Under the pieces are notes generated by a model, which was not told the DNA's origin, searched no databases, and saw only the letters and a program-made list of their open reading frames with translations. Below, one piece after another: positions 55,276-64,000 of a stretch of DNA of 64,000 nucleotides. The translations under genes were made by a program, and so were the position numbers. How positions within the stretch are numbered: the first letter of the stretch is position 1; every line of letters begins with the position of its first letter. Origin of the DNA: Roseiarcus sp963770275 (GTDB taxonomy: Bacteria; Pseudomonadota; Alphaproteobacteria; Rhizobiales; Beijerinckiaceae); assembly GCA_963770275.1 (NCBI GenBank), contig CAVYPD010000018.1, positions 1 to 64,000 of the forward strand. Direction: 5' to 3'.

Positions 55276-58065
55276 ATGTTTGGATTGCCGCTTGCTTTCG
55301 CCGCCCCCGCCGTTCTGGCGGCATTTGTCGGTCTCGTCGGGCTCTATTTTCTATTGCGCGTTACACCGCCAAGCCCGCGTCAAGCAATATTTCCGCCGCT
55401 ACGGCTTCTCATCGGACTCGACCCGAACGAAACGACGCCCGCACGCATGCCTTGGCCGATCCTGGCGCTCAGGCTCGCAATCGGTGCGCTCATCATTCTG
55501 GCCATGGCTGAGCCGTTGTGGAACAGCTTGGCGGCGCTCTCTGGCTCGGGGCCGCTTCTGGTCTTGATCGATGATGGATTTGCCGCCGCGCCCGGTTGGG
55601 ACAAGCGAATCGACTTCGCACGGGAACGAGCTAGACTCGGCGGAACGGGCCGGTCGAATTGTCGCCTTAGGGGCCCTCTCACAGGGCGGCAAGGACATTG
55701 CTCCGCTGGACAGATCTGGGCTCGACGGTCGGTTGCGTTCACTCGCTCCGGTTCCCTACGCCCCGGAGCGTGCGGCTGCGTTGCCGGCGATCGAGCGCTT
55801 TCTCGTCGGAGAACCGAAGACCGATATCTTGTGGATCGCAGACGGAGTTGAACGCGGTGGGGCAACCGCCTTCTCGACAAGGCTCGCATCGATCGCCCAT
55901 TCGGTGGAGGTCGTGACTGACAGCAGGAGCGCGCTCGCGCTTGCCGGCGCTGACAACGAGGCGGGGGCCCTGACCACCCGGCTCACCCGGTCGGATACGC
56001 GAGGGCCTGCGACGGGGACAGTGCGGGCTCTCGATGCCCAAGGACGGGAAGTTGGCCGCGCAGCCTTCGACTTTGGAGCCAAATCGGAGGTCGACGCCCA
56101 TTTCGATCTGCCGGTTGAGTTGCGAAACGACGTCAACGCAAGTCGTCATCGACGGCGAACACTCGGCGGCGTGCGACGTGGCTCATCGACGAACGCTCGC
56201 GCCGTCGTCGGATCGCCATCGCGTCGGGCGCAAGCGCGGACGTCGCGCAGCCTCTGCTCGCGCCTAGCTATTATCTCAAGCGCGCCTTGCAACCGTTCGC
56301 CGATATCAGCGAATGGCATGATACCTCCACCGATCCGATTGTGTCGTTGCTCGACCAAAAACCCTCCATGCTCGTCCTCGCTGACATGAGCGTCGCGCCG
56401 GGCCCGGAACTCGACGCAATAACTCACTTCCTAGACAACGGCGGCGTGCTGCTGCGCTTCGCTGGGACTCGTCTCGCGGCCGGCGATGACACGTTAACCC
56501 CCACTGCTCTTCGTCGCGGTGGACGGTTGCTGGGCGGCGCTTTGTCCTGGGAGACTCCAAAACACATCGCGCCGTTTGAGACGGGCAGCCCATTCTTCGG
56601 CCTCGCTGCTCCCGACGAAGTGACGGTAACGCGTCAAGTGCTTGCCGAACCAGAGGCTGGAATCTCAGAGAAAACTTGGGCGCGTCTTGCGGACGGGACG
56701 CCGCTCGTGACCGCCGAGCGGCGCGGCAAGGGCCTCATAGTGCTGTTCCATGTGACCGCTGACACCACGTGGTCGAATCTTCCCTTATCGGGTCTGTTCG
56801 TCGATATGTTGCGGCGGATCGTAGCGGAAGCCGACGCGCCGGGTCAGAGCGCTGCTGGCAGCGTCAAAGCGAGAGAGCATGGCGTAGCGCGACCGCCCCT
56901 GCGCACCTTGAATGGCTTTGGCGTTCTTGGGCCGCCCCCCGCGCAAGCCGAACCGATTGGCGATGACTTTTCCGGCGTGGGCGACATCCTGCATCCGCCG
57001 GGTTTTTACGGAACGCGAGATTCGTCGCGGGCAGTCAACGCCTTGGCTCCCGGCGAGAAGCTGGCTGCAGCCAATTATGCGCCGCTTGTGGTGCAAGAAG
57101 GCGCGCTCGCGACCGCGCCGCCAATTGATCTTCGTCGCTGGCTGCTCCCGGCGGCTCTCGTCGGGCTGATGATCGACGCTCTTGTTTCTATTTGGCTGAT
57201 GGGTGGCGCCCCTTTGCGTCGCAAGGGAGCGATTGCCGCCCTTGCCGTCGTCGGGATGCTTGGTTTCGCTGCCGTCCCACACCACGTCCGAGCCGCCGAA
57301 TCGCCCCCGGTCTCCGAACGCGATATGGATGCGGCCCTGTCGACTCGGCTCGCCTACGTCGCAACCGGCGATTCGTCCGTCGATGAAACCTCGAAGCTTG
57401 GGTTGACGGCGCTCACGCGAGTGCTAGCCGCCCGCACCTCCGCTGAGCTTGCCGATCCAGTGGCGTTGGATCCGGGGCGCGACGAACTCGCTTTCTATCC
57501 GCTCATCTATTGGCCGATCGTCGCTGGGTCGCCTCAGCCCAAGTCCGATGCGCGTACGCGCATCGCCGCGTTCATGAAGAACGGTGGCACCATGATTTTC
57601 GATACGCGCGACGCGCTGACGGCGCGTCCGGGAGGGCCGCCGACGGCCGAGGCGCTCTGGCTCCGGAGACTTCTCGAGGGGGTGGACGTTCCAGAGCTCG
57701 AGCCCATTCCCCATGATCACGTGTTGACCAAGACCTTTTATCTTTTGGACCGAATCGTCGGCCGCACCGCAATCGGTCAAACGTGGGTCGAGGCGCTCCC
57801 GCCGCCCGATCTGAATGACCACGCTCAACGCCCGGCACGCGCCGGCGACAGCGTCTCGCCGATCATCATTGCCTCGGACGATCTCGCGGCGGCATGGGCG
57901 GAAGACGCTGACCGGCGCCCCCTGTATCCGCTGATTCCTGGGGGGGCTCGGCAGCGCGAACTCGCGCTACGCAGCGGCGTCAATCTGGTCATGTACACAC
58001 TCACTGGCAATTACAAAGCCGACCAGGTCCACGCTAAGGACATTTTGGAAAGGCTGACTCGTTGA
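55276..58065 (+). CDS. BatA-like/DUF4159 membrane protein (three frameshifts)
   Basis: About 930 residues when joined. The N-terminus is a BatA-type double membrane segment (MFGLPLAFAAPAVLAAFVGL and IPALxL-like MPWPILALRLAIGALIILAM). A VWA-like region follows. Frame changes are at about 55630 (to AERAGRIVALGALSQGGKDI), 56135 (to TQVVIDGEHSAA) and 56172 (to TWLIDERSRRRRIAIASGAS). From there one frame runs to 58065 with two further helices (WLLPAALVGLMIDALVSIWL, AIAALAVVGMLGFAAV) and the C-terminal DUF4159 domain (LAFYPLIYWPIVAG, NGGTMIFDTRDA). Each break needs one base. Confidence 0.85.
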
Positions 58066-60188
58066 GCGCCTGGTCAATCGCTCTTTCTCCCTTCGTTCCG
58101 TGGCCCGCGATTTATGCGCTGGCGACCGCAGCTCTAGTCATCTCAGCCGCGCTCGTCTGGCGCGGCGTTCGTGGCGCGTGGTTGCGCGGGCTGAGCATGG
58201 CTCTCCTGTTGGTCGCCCTCTGTGATCCCAATCTCGTTCAGGAGAACCGCCGTCCGCTCAAGGACATTGTCGCGCTGGTCGTCGATCGTTCTGAGAGCCA
58301 GGGCATCGGGGAGCGGCCACAGCAGACAGACAGAGCGCGCGACGAGCTCGAGGCAAGGCTCAAGGCGCTTGGAGACGTCGATTTGCGGGTTGTCGAAACC
58401 TCGCGCGACGAATCCGAAACCGAAGGGACCAAACTGTTCGCTGCTTTGCGGATCGCGCTCTCCGATGCGCCTGCCGACCGGGTCGGGGGCGCGATCGTTA
58501 TCACCGACGGCGATGTGCACGACATCCCACAGTCTGCGGCAGCGCTTGGATTCAATGCGCCGTTGCATGCGCTGATCACCGGTCACGAGGGCGAGCGGCA
58601 ACGGCGTATCGAGCTCGTCGGGGCGCCGCGCTACGGCATTGTCGGCAAAGATCAAGTCATCGAAGCCCGAGTTGTTGACAGCGCCGACCATGGCGAGCCG
58701 GTCAATCTCACGGTGCGGCGCGACGGTGAAACGATCGCGACGATCAAAACCAAGGTCGGGGAGCGAATCGATATAAAGACGCCGATCGACCATCCAGGCC
58801 CGAATGTAATTGAACTCGAAGTCGCCCCCGTAGAAGACGAAATCGCCGTCGACACCAATCGAGCTGTGGTCAACATTGAGGGGGTGCGCGACAAGCTTAG
58901 GGTGTTGCTTGTCTCCGGCAAGCCGCATCCGGGCGAACGAATGTGGCGCAACCTGCTCAAATCTGACGGCAACGTCGATCTCGTGCATTTCACCATCCTG
59001 CGGCCGCCGGAGAAGGGCGCCGATGGCACGCCGATCAATGAATTGTCGCTGATCGCCTTTCCGGTCGCGGATTTGTTCGGCCGCAAGATCAAGGACTTCG
59101 ATCTCATCATCTTCGATCGCTATGCCCAGCAGTCAATCCTGCCATACGTCTATCTTGAGAACATCGCCAAATACGTGCGCGACGGCGGCGCGCTGTTGAT
59201 GGCGGAGGGTCCCGAGTTCTCTACTCCCGACGGTCTTTACTACTCTCCGCTCGGCGACATTTCCCCCGCTGAGCCAAGCGGCAATGATGTCGAGGCCCCG
59301 TATCGCCCACGCGTGTCGGAGGAGGGCCAGCGCCATCCGGTGACCCGGGGTCTGACAGGTTTCGATACCAACAACGGCGAACCAAGCTGGGGCCCATGGT
59401 TTCGGATCGTCGGCGCGAAGCCGACGAGCGGCGTAACGGTAATGAAAGGCGCGGACGACAAGCCGTTGCTTGTGCTGTCGCGGGTCGACAAGGGGCGCGT
59501 AGGTCTGCTGCTGACCGATCAGATGTGGCTTTGGGCGCGCGGTTATGACGGCGGCGGGCCCTATCTCGATCTGCTGCGACGGCTCGCGCACTGGCTAATG
59601 AAAGAGCCAGACCTAGAGGAAGAGGCCTTGCGCGCCAGCGCCAAGGGACGCGAGATCATGGTCGAGCGCCAGAGCGTGAGCGGGGAAGCGCGGGAAACCG
59701 ACCTCGTCGCGCCAGACGGCTCGAAAACCACGCTCGAAATGACGCCATACGCCCCCGGCCTCAGCCGTGCGCATCTGACCGTCAGCCAGTTCGGCCTCTA
59801 TCGCGCGGAGGATGGCGAGCACGTCGCGTTGGTCAACGTTGGCCAGGAAAATCCGCTCGAAATGCGGGACGTTGTCTCAAGCACCGAGAAACTGCGCCCG
59901 ATCACTGAAGCGACGGGCGGTACGACGCGTCGCATCGCAAACGCGGGTACTGCGGTCGTCATGCCAAGAGTCGTTGGCTTGAATCCGTCTTCGAGCTACG
60001 GCGGCGTGGACTACATCGGCGTTAAGCGGACAGGATCGACCGAATTGATCGGCACGCGTTCGACTTCGCTCGCTTCCGGTTTCTTTGGCCTCGTGGTGCT
60101 GTTCGGTATAACAACACTCGCGTGGGTGAACGAAGGCGGCGGCTTGAGACGCGGCGGAGGGCAGGCTCAGCGGAACGAAGGCTCATAG
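58062..60188 (+). CDS. Membrane protein with glutamine-amidotransferase-like fold
   Basis: A 708-residue protein; TTG start at 58062 overlaps the previous stop (TTGA). Two N-terminal helices (IYALATAALVISAALVW, LRGLSMALLLVALC), then a VWA-like domain (DIVALVVDRSESQGIGE; GGAIVITDGDVHDI), an Ig-like part, and a class-I-GATase-like domain without the usual catalytic Cys (LLVSGKPHPGERMWRNLLKS; YVRDGGALLMAEGPEFSTPD). A C-terminal helix anchors it (SGFFGLVVLFGITTLAWV). It closes the MoxR-DUF58-DUF4159 operon. Confidence 0.88.
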   Translation: MSAWSIALSPFVPWPAIYALATAALVISAALVWRGVRGAWLRGLSMALLLVALCDPNLVQENRRPLKDIVALVVDRSESQGIGERPQQTDRARDELEARLKALGDVDLRVVETSRDESETEGTKLFAALRIALSDAPADRVGGAIVITDGDVHDIPQSAAALGFNAPLHALITGHEGERQRRIELVGAPRYGIVGKDQVIEARVVDSADHGEPVNLTVRRDGETIATIKTKVGERIDIKTPIDHPGPNVIELEVAPVEDEIAVDTNRAVVNIEGVRDKLRVLLVSGKPHPGERMWRNLLKSDGNVDLVHFTILRPPEKGADGTPINELSLIAFPVADLFGRKIKDFDLIIFDRYAQQSILPYVYLENIAKYVRDGGALLMAEGPEFSTPDGLYYSPLGDISPAEPSGNDVEAPYRPRVSEEGQRHPVTRGLTGFDTNNGEPSWGPWFRIVGAKPTSGVTVMKGADDKPLLVLSRVDKGRVGLLLTDQMWLWARGYDGGGPYLDLLRRLAHWLMKEPDLEEEALRASAKGREIMVERQSVSGEARETDLVAPDGSKTTLEMTPYAPGLSRAHLTVSQFGLYRAEDGEHVALVNVGQENPLEMRDVVSSTEKLRPITEATGGTTRRIANAGTAVVMPRVVGLNPSSSYGGVDYIGVKRTGSTELIGTRSTSLASGFFGLVVLFGITTLAWVNEGGGLRRGGGQAQRNEGS

Positions 60189-60276
60189 GGTCTGCCGATT
60201 ACGTTGCCGTGGTCGGAAGGCGCCAATCGGACGCTCCCGATCATATGTTATTTAGGAAGTTTCGTGGAGAATCAGG

Positions 60277-61344
60277 TCATTGGGTTTTCCCGACTGGATC
60301 AAAAACTGGAGTCCACTGGACGGACTCGATCCGTTTAGCGCCGGTCGCCAGCATTATGAGCCGGTCGAAGCCGAGAGCGGCACCACTTGCGTCTGGCATA
60401 TCGGCCAGGGCTGCGAGCAAATCCTCGTCGATTGGGTTAGAAGCGCCGAAAATCCGCTGCTGCTTCTCCATGCTTGAGGCGAACCGTTGCCGTTGTTCAA
60501 TAGGATCGCGCAGCTCGTGGAAAGCATTAGCCAATTCGACGCCGCAGCAATAGAATTCGAAGCGCTCGGCAACGCGCCGATCATAAGCGCTTATCTGCGC
60601 GAGCGCTGCCTCGCTTACTGGATAGGCGTATAGGACGGTAGGTCGCCCCATACCTAGATTGGGTTCGACGCGTTCAGTAAGGACTCGGCTGAAGATGTCA
60701 GACCAGTCATCATCAGGTGCGACCCGAATTCCGCGATCCGCCGCGTGTTTGGCGAACGCTTCGGTATCCGCATGACCGCTCGTCGATAGGCTGTCGTAAA
60801 GGTCGATGCCGGCATAGCGCCGAAACGCGTCTCGCACCGTTATTCGTTCTGGGGGGTCGAATGGACTTGCCTCCCGACCGCGGTATGCAAACACCTTCGC
60901 TCCCGCGATATGAGCAGCGAGAGCGATTACCGCAGCACAGTCCTCCATAACGCGCTCCAATGAGGCGTCTACCCGGTACCACTCCAACATCGCAAACTCG
61001 GGCGCATGCAAGGCCGTTTGCTCGCGATTGCGAAAAACGCCAGTTAATGAAAAAATTTGCCGCTCTCCGGCCGTTAATAATTTCTTCATCGCAAATTCAG
61101 GTGACGTATGCAGATAGGCGTCGTGCGGCGACCCGTCAGGCAAAACGAGCGCGGTTTTGAATCCGTGCAAGTGCGTCTCATTTCCCGGCGAAGCCTGGAG
61201 GGCGGCGGGTTGCACTTCGATGAAACGTCTGGCACAGAACCAGCGCCGCACGGAAGTCAAAATACGCGCTCGGGTGATCAACCAGTCGCGCCGTTCAGCG
61301 TATTGGGGTTTGCTCCAAAAAGGTCGGATTACGGAGGTGTTCAA
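60277..61344 (-). CDS. epmA: EF-P--(R)-beta-lysine ligase
   Basis: Lysyl-tRNA-synthetase paralogue without an anticodon domain; it attaches beta-lysine to EF-P Lys34. Class II motifs are visible: motif 2 in RQIFSLTGVFRNREQTALHA, with PEFAMLEWYRVDAS, and motif 3 in ALGFDRLIMLATGAKRIESV. Substrate-site region is YLHTSPEFAMKKLL. TTG 61344 (LNTSVIRPFWSKPQ) is the start that fits family length (about 355 aa); the frame is open to ATG 61461. It is divergent from efp, its substrate gene. Confidence 0.93.
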   Translation of the reverse strand: MNTSVIRPFWSKPQYAERRDWLITRARILTSVRRWFCARRFIEVQPAALQASPGNETHLHGFKTALVLPDGSPHDAYLHTSPEFAMKKLLTAGERQIFSLTGVFRNREQTALHAPEFAMLEWYRVDASLERVMEDCAAVIALAAHIAGAKVFAYRGREASPFDPPERITVRDAFRRYAGIDLYDSLSTSGHADTEAFAKHAADRGIRVAPDDDWSDIFSRVLTERVEPNLGMGRPTVLYAYPVSEAALAQISAYDRRVAERFEFYCCGVELANAFHELRDPIEQRQRFASSMEKQQRIFGASNPIDEDLLAALADMPDASGAALGFDRLIMLATGAKRIESVQWTPVFDPVGKTQ

Positions 61345-61502
61345 GGCTGAACGCGTCGCGAGACGAGACAGGGTCGAGGTCGATTCTGTCCGGCCTTTGG
61401 CGCCAATATTCGTATCTTTCGCGCCATAGTCACCAACCTGCCGCTCAACAAACACCAACAATCTCGAGGGCGAAACATACCCTCAGTTTCCGAGGATAAA
61501 AC

Positions 61503-62072
61503 GTGAGAGTTATCGCGAGCTCAATCCGCAAAGGCAATATTATCGAACGAGAAGACGGTCAGCTGTGTGTTGTTCTTGTTGCGGAAAGCTTTCACCCGGG
61601 CAAAGGAACTCCCACAACTCAAATCGACATGCGCCGCCTATCCGATGGGGTCAAGGTTACAGATCGATACAAGACAACGGAGCAGGTCGAGCGCGCATTC
61701 GTCGAGGACCAAAATTTTGACTTTCTCTATGCTGACGCCGATGGCTACCATTTTATGAATGCTGGCACTTACGACCAAATTCAAGTTTCTGCGGAGGTGA
61801 TCGGAGATCAAGCCCAATGGCTTCAGGAGGGTATGAAGGTCATTTTGTCGGTATTCAACTCAACTCCGGTCGCCATTCAACTGCCGCCCCGCGTCACGTT
61901 GGAAGTCACGGAAACCGAACCAGCGATGAAAGGCCAGACAGCCTCGTCATCCTATAAGCCCGCGAGACTTGCCAACGGCGCTCGAGTAATGGTTCCACCT
62001 CATATTGCAGCTGGGGTTCGGATTGTAATTCAGACGGAGGACGGAAGCTACGTCGAACGGGCGAAGGACTGA
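61503..62072 (+). CDS. efp: Elongation factor P
   Basis: A 189-residue factor that rescues ribosomes stalled at polyproline. GTG start at 61503 with GAGGA upstream. The modification loop is FHPGKGTP with Lys34, the site used by EpmA. Three beta-barrel domains: KOW-like N-terminus, OB domain (FLYADADGYHFMNAGTYDQI) and C-terminal OB (PPHIAAGVRIVIQTEDGSYV). epmB, the lysine aminomutase that makes beta-lysine, is not next to it in this window. Confidence 0.97.
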   Translation: MRVIASSIRKGNIIEREDGQLCVVLVAESFHPGKGTPTTQIDMRRLSDGVKVTDRYKTTEQVERAFVEDQNFDFLYADADGYHFMNAGTYDQIQVSAEVIGDQAQWLQEGMKVILSVFNSTPVAIQLPPRVTLEVTETEPAMKGQTASSSYKPARLANGARVMVPPHIAAGVRIVIQTEDGSYVERAKD

Positions 62073-62263
62073 GGGGTCGGGAAATACCGGTCGCATTCCT
62101 CCGTTAAAGGGGACTCGCGATTCAATTTGCGATATTTAGATGGCATTCCTGATTGGCAACTTTCTTCGAGACACCTGGGAAAAATTGGTATTTAATCCCA
62201 CGAGTTTTCACGCGTAGCTCGGTTGCCGATCATAAACGAGCACGACCTCTCGAAACATTAGGT

Positions 62264-64000
62264 ATGACGAGAAGCACATCTCAATTAAATAATATGCAGG
62301 GATTGCTGAAACGTTCGGATTCGCGTTGGTCCTACGAACGAGCCTTTTTGCCCGACAAAGAGCCGGGCGATATTGGCACACGCGAACTTCCACTGGAATT
62401 GGCTTTTCTTGCTGCCGAGGACATCTCGCCGGAATTGATGGAAGAAGCTGTCGGCGCTACGCGCGGAGCGGTTTGGTCGCTTGAGCGACTATTAAGCGAA
62501 GGTAAAATAATTGAGGAAGCTTATTACCGCGCGTTAGCGATTCATCTAGGGTGTGAGTATTACAACGGCGACCCTCCGCTTGCAGATTCTTTCGACGCGG
62601 TAAAAGGGCTACGTTGTGGCGTGGGACCGCTTGAACCGCGGAGTGCGAGGCCGCGAATAGTCGTTGCGCCTCAAGCACAGCTCGTCCCGCGGCTAATTGA
62701 AGCGACACGTTCGGGCTCGATTCGTTCAGGCTCGTTTGCATTGGCTTCGCCACAGCGCTTTGCAAGTCTAGTACGTGCATATCGCGGCGCAGAACTTTTA
62801 GATGTCGCTCTCGATCGTCTTCCCGCTAGCCTCACTGCTCGGGAAGGCATGACTGGTTTTCAGACCGCGGCGGTTAGCGCCGCTGCGATACTAGCATTCT
62901 TCCTCGGCGTCTCAGATTTTGAGGTTTTGCAGGCCCTTTCGTCAGCGGCTCTTTGGCTCATCTTTTCGGCCTCGGTCACGCTTCGATCGATGGCCGCGGT
63001 CGCAAACGGACCAGAGATTTCCTCCGTGCAGGTTGCTGATGACGAGCTGCCTAACTACACTATAGTGGTTGCGCTTTATCGCGAGACGAGTGTCGTCGAA
63101 GATTTGGTCAAAGCGATTGACGCGCTAGATTATCCAAAGTGCAAACTTGACATCAAATTGGTGGTGGAGCAGCGGGATATCGAAACGTTCAGTCGGATCG
63201 TTGAGTTGCGGTTGCCTGGCCGTTACGAGGTCGTCGTGGCCCCAGTGGGGAAGCCCCAGACAAAGCCGCGAGCGCTCAACATCGCCTTGTCTAGCGCGCG
63301 AGGCGAGCTAATTGTCGTTTACGACGCCGAAGATATCCCGGCTCCGGATCAACTGCGCTCGGCGGCATCACGGTTTGCCGCCGATAAAGATCTGGATTGT
63401 CTCCAGGCTCGACTCGCCATTCGGAATCACGGCAAATCGTGGTTATCCAAGCTTTTTGCGATTGAGTACGCAATATTGTTTGATATCATTAATCCGGGCT
63501 TATGTGCTCTTGATTTACCTATTGCCCTCGGCGGCACCTCGAACCACTTTCGTGTTCGGTCCCTGGTCGCAGTAGGAGCATGGGACGAGTGGAACGTCAC
63601 CGAGGATGCGGACCTTGGAGTTCGTCTTTCGCGCTTTGGCTACCGGGTGAAGGCGCTTGATTCGGACACTTGGGAGGAGGCTCCTTTCGAGGTCGGAAAT
63701 TGGTTTTCGCAACGCGTGCGATGGCAAAAGGGCTGGATGCAGACATTAATCGTTCATTCGAGGCGCCCGATCTTTTTTTGGCGCGACCTTGGACCTCGAC
63801 GAGCGGTCGCGGCGACGACATTGATTGTCGGGGCCATATTCGGATGCATGTTTTGGCCGGCTTTCGCGGTTGGAACGATTTGGCGTGCGTTGACCGTCGG
63901 GCAGGGCGCGCTGACGCCATGGCGGGAGATGACCGACGTCTTCACTTACATCCTCGCTTTATCCGGTGTCTGGACAATCCTCCTGCCTGCATTCATAGCC
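62264..64000 (+). CDS. GT2 glycosyltransferase with N-terminal MshEN-like domain (runs off window)
   Basis: At least 579 codons, open to the window end. Residues about 40-110 resemble the MshEN/T2SS-E N-terminal domain (ISPELMEEAVGATRGAVWSL, IIEEAYYRALAIHLGCEYYN). Two helices follow (about 205-255), then a processive GT2 domain: nucleotide-binding start NYTIVVALYRETSVVEDLVK, the DxD-like VVYDAEDIPAPDQL (about 352), TEDADLG (about 445) and QRVRWQKGW (about 482), then more helices. Cellulose-synthase-like topology, so an exported polysaccharide is likely. GC is lower than in the neighbours. No strong ribosome site at ATG 62264; ATG 62294 is in frame. Confidence 0.85.
   Translation, partial: MTRSTSQLNNMQGLLKRSDSRWSYERAFLPDKEPGDIGTRELPLELAFLAAEDISPELMEEAVGATRGAVWSLERLLSEGKIIEEAYYRALAIHLGCEYYNGDPPLADSFDAVKGLRCGVGPLEPRSARPRIVVAPQAQLVPRLIEATRSGSIRSGSFALASPQRFASLVRAYRGAELLDVALDRLPASLTAREGMTGFQTAAVSAAAILAFFLGVSDFEVLQALSSAALWLIFSASVTLRSMAAVANGPEISSVQVADDELPNYTIVVALYRETSVVEDLVKAIDALDYPKCKLDIKLVVEQRDIETFSRIVELRLPGRYEVVVAPVGKPQTKPRALNIALSSARGELIVVYDAEDIPAPDQLRSAASRFAADKDLDCLQARLAIRNHGKSWLSKLFAIEYAILFDIINPGLCALDLPIALGGTSNHFRVRSLVAVGAWDEWNVTEDADLGVRLSRFGYRVKALDSDTWEEAPFEVGNWFSQRVRWQKGWMQTLIVHSRRPIFFWRDLGPRRAVAATTLIVGAIFGCMFWPAFAVGTIWRALTVGQGALTPWREMTDVFTYILALSGVWTILLPAFIA

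Overview
The window looks like chromosome of an alphaproteobacterium of the order Hyphomicrobiales (Rhizobiales), plausibly near Beijerinckiaceae/Methylocystaceae. The grounds are high GC, the lnt - PraR-type HTH - metK - trmB order, hopanoid genes (hpnN, hpnL), an aerobic CobT, an RNase E with a long insert in its S1 region, a MoxR/DUF58/DUF4159 cluster, and a dispersed inverted repeat of a type common in this order. The family is an inference from gene content, not from an alignment.

Layout. 0-7 kb is an accessory zone: fragments of IS110, IS66 and IS1380 elements, a decayed secreted metalloprotease-like gene of lower GC, a phosphatase-fold exported protein, a PEP-CTERM protein, and two near-identical copies (plus a remnant) of an RNA-like element ending in a rho-independent terminator. 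7.4-9.7 kb is the distal Pho operon (pstB-phoU-phoB). 9.8-15.9 kb is envelope lipid biology (hpnN, mlaA, hpnL, a CDP-alcohol phosphatidyltransferase). 16-22.9 kb holds an HTH protein beside a 10-bp-phased inverted repeat array, then lnt, praR-like, metK, trmB, opgD. 23-25.6 kb is decayed (hydroxyproline epimerase family, livM) around an intact response regulator. tRNA-Pro(CGG) follows, then a sugar cassette (ROK/polyphosphate glucokinase, gnd, GH63), a small membrane protein overlapping udgX, DUF2188, a NMT1-type binding protein, DUF2905 and alkB.

34.7-39.5 kb carries cobT, doxX, a TPR protein and a divergent ECF sigma/anti-sigma pair. 39.7-41.1 kb is an IS graveyard (IS481, IS110). 41.5-47 kb is prfB, mrcA and an AmiC-type amidase; 47.4-50.3 kb is rne. 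A minus-strand run of overlapping genes (DUF1285, NUDIX, DUF6111, cca) is divergent from moxR-DUF58-DUF4159-GATase-like. The end has divergent epmA/efp and a GT2 glycosyltransferase that runs off the window.

Two cross-cutting observations matter. First, many otherwise conserved genes (rne, trmB, hpnN, moxR, alkB, doxX and others) are broken by one or two single-base indels whose correction restores the family sequence, several of them in homopolymers. This points to assembly error rather than decay, while a separate set (IS fragments, racemase, livM, metalloprotease) looks truly degenerate. Second, the prfB autoregulatory +1 frameshift site is intact in form but carries UAA instead of the usual UGA.
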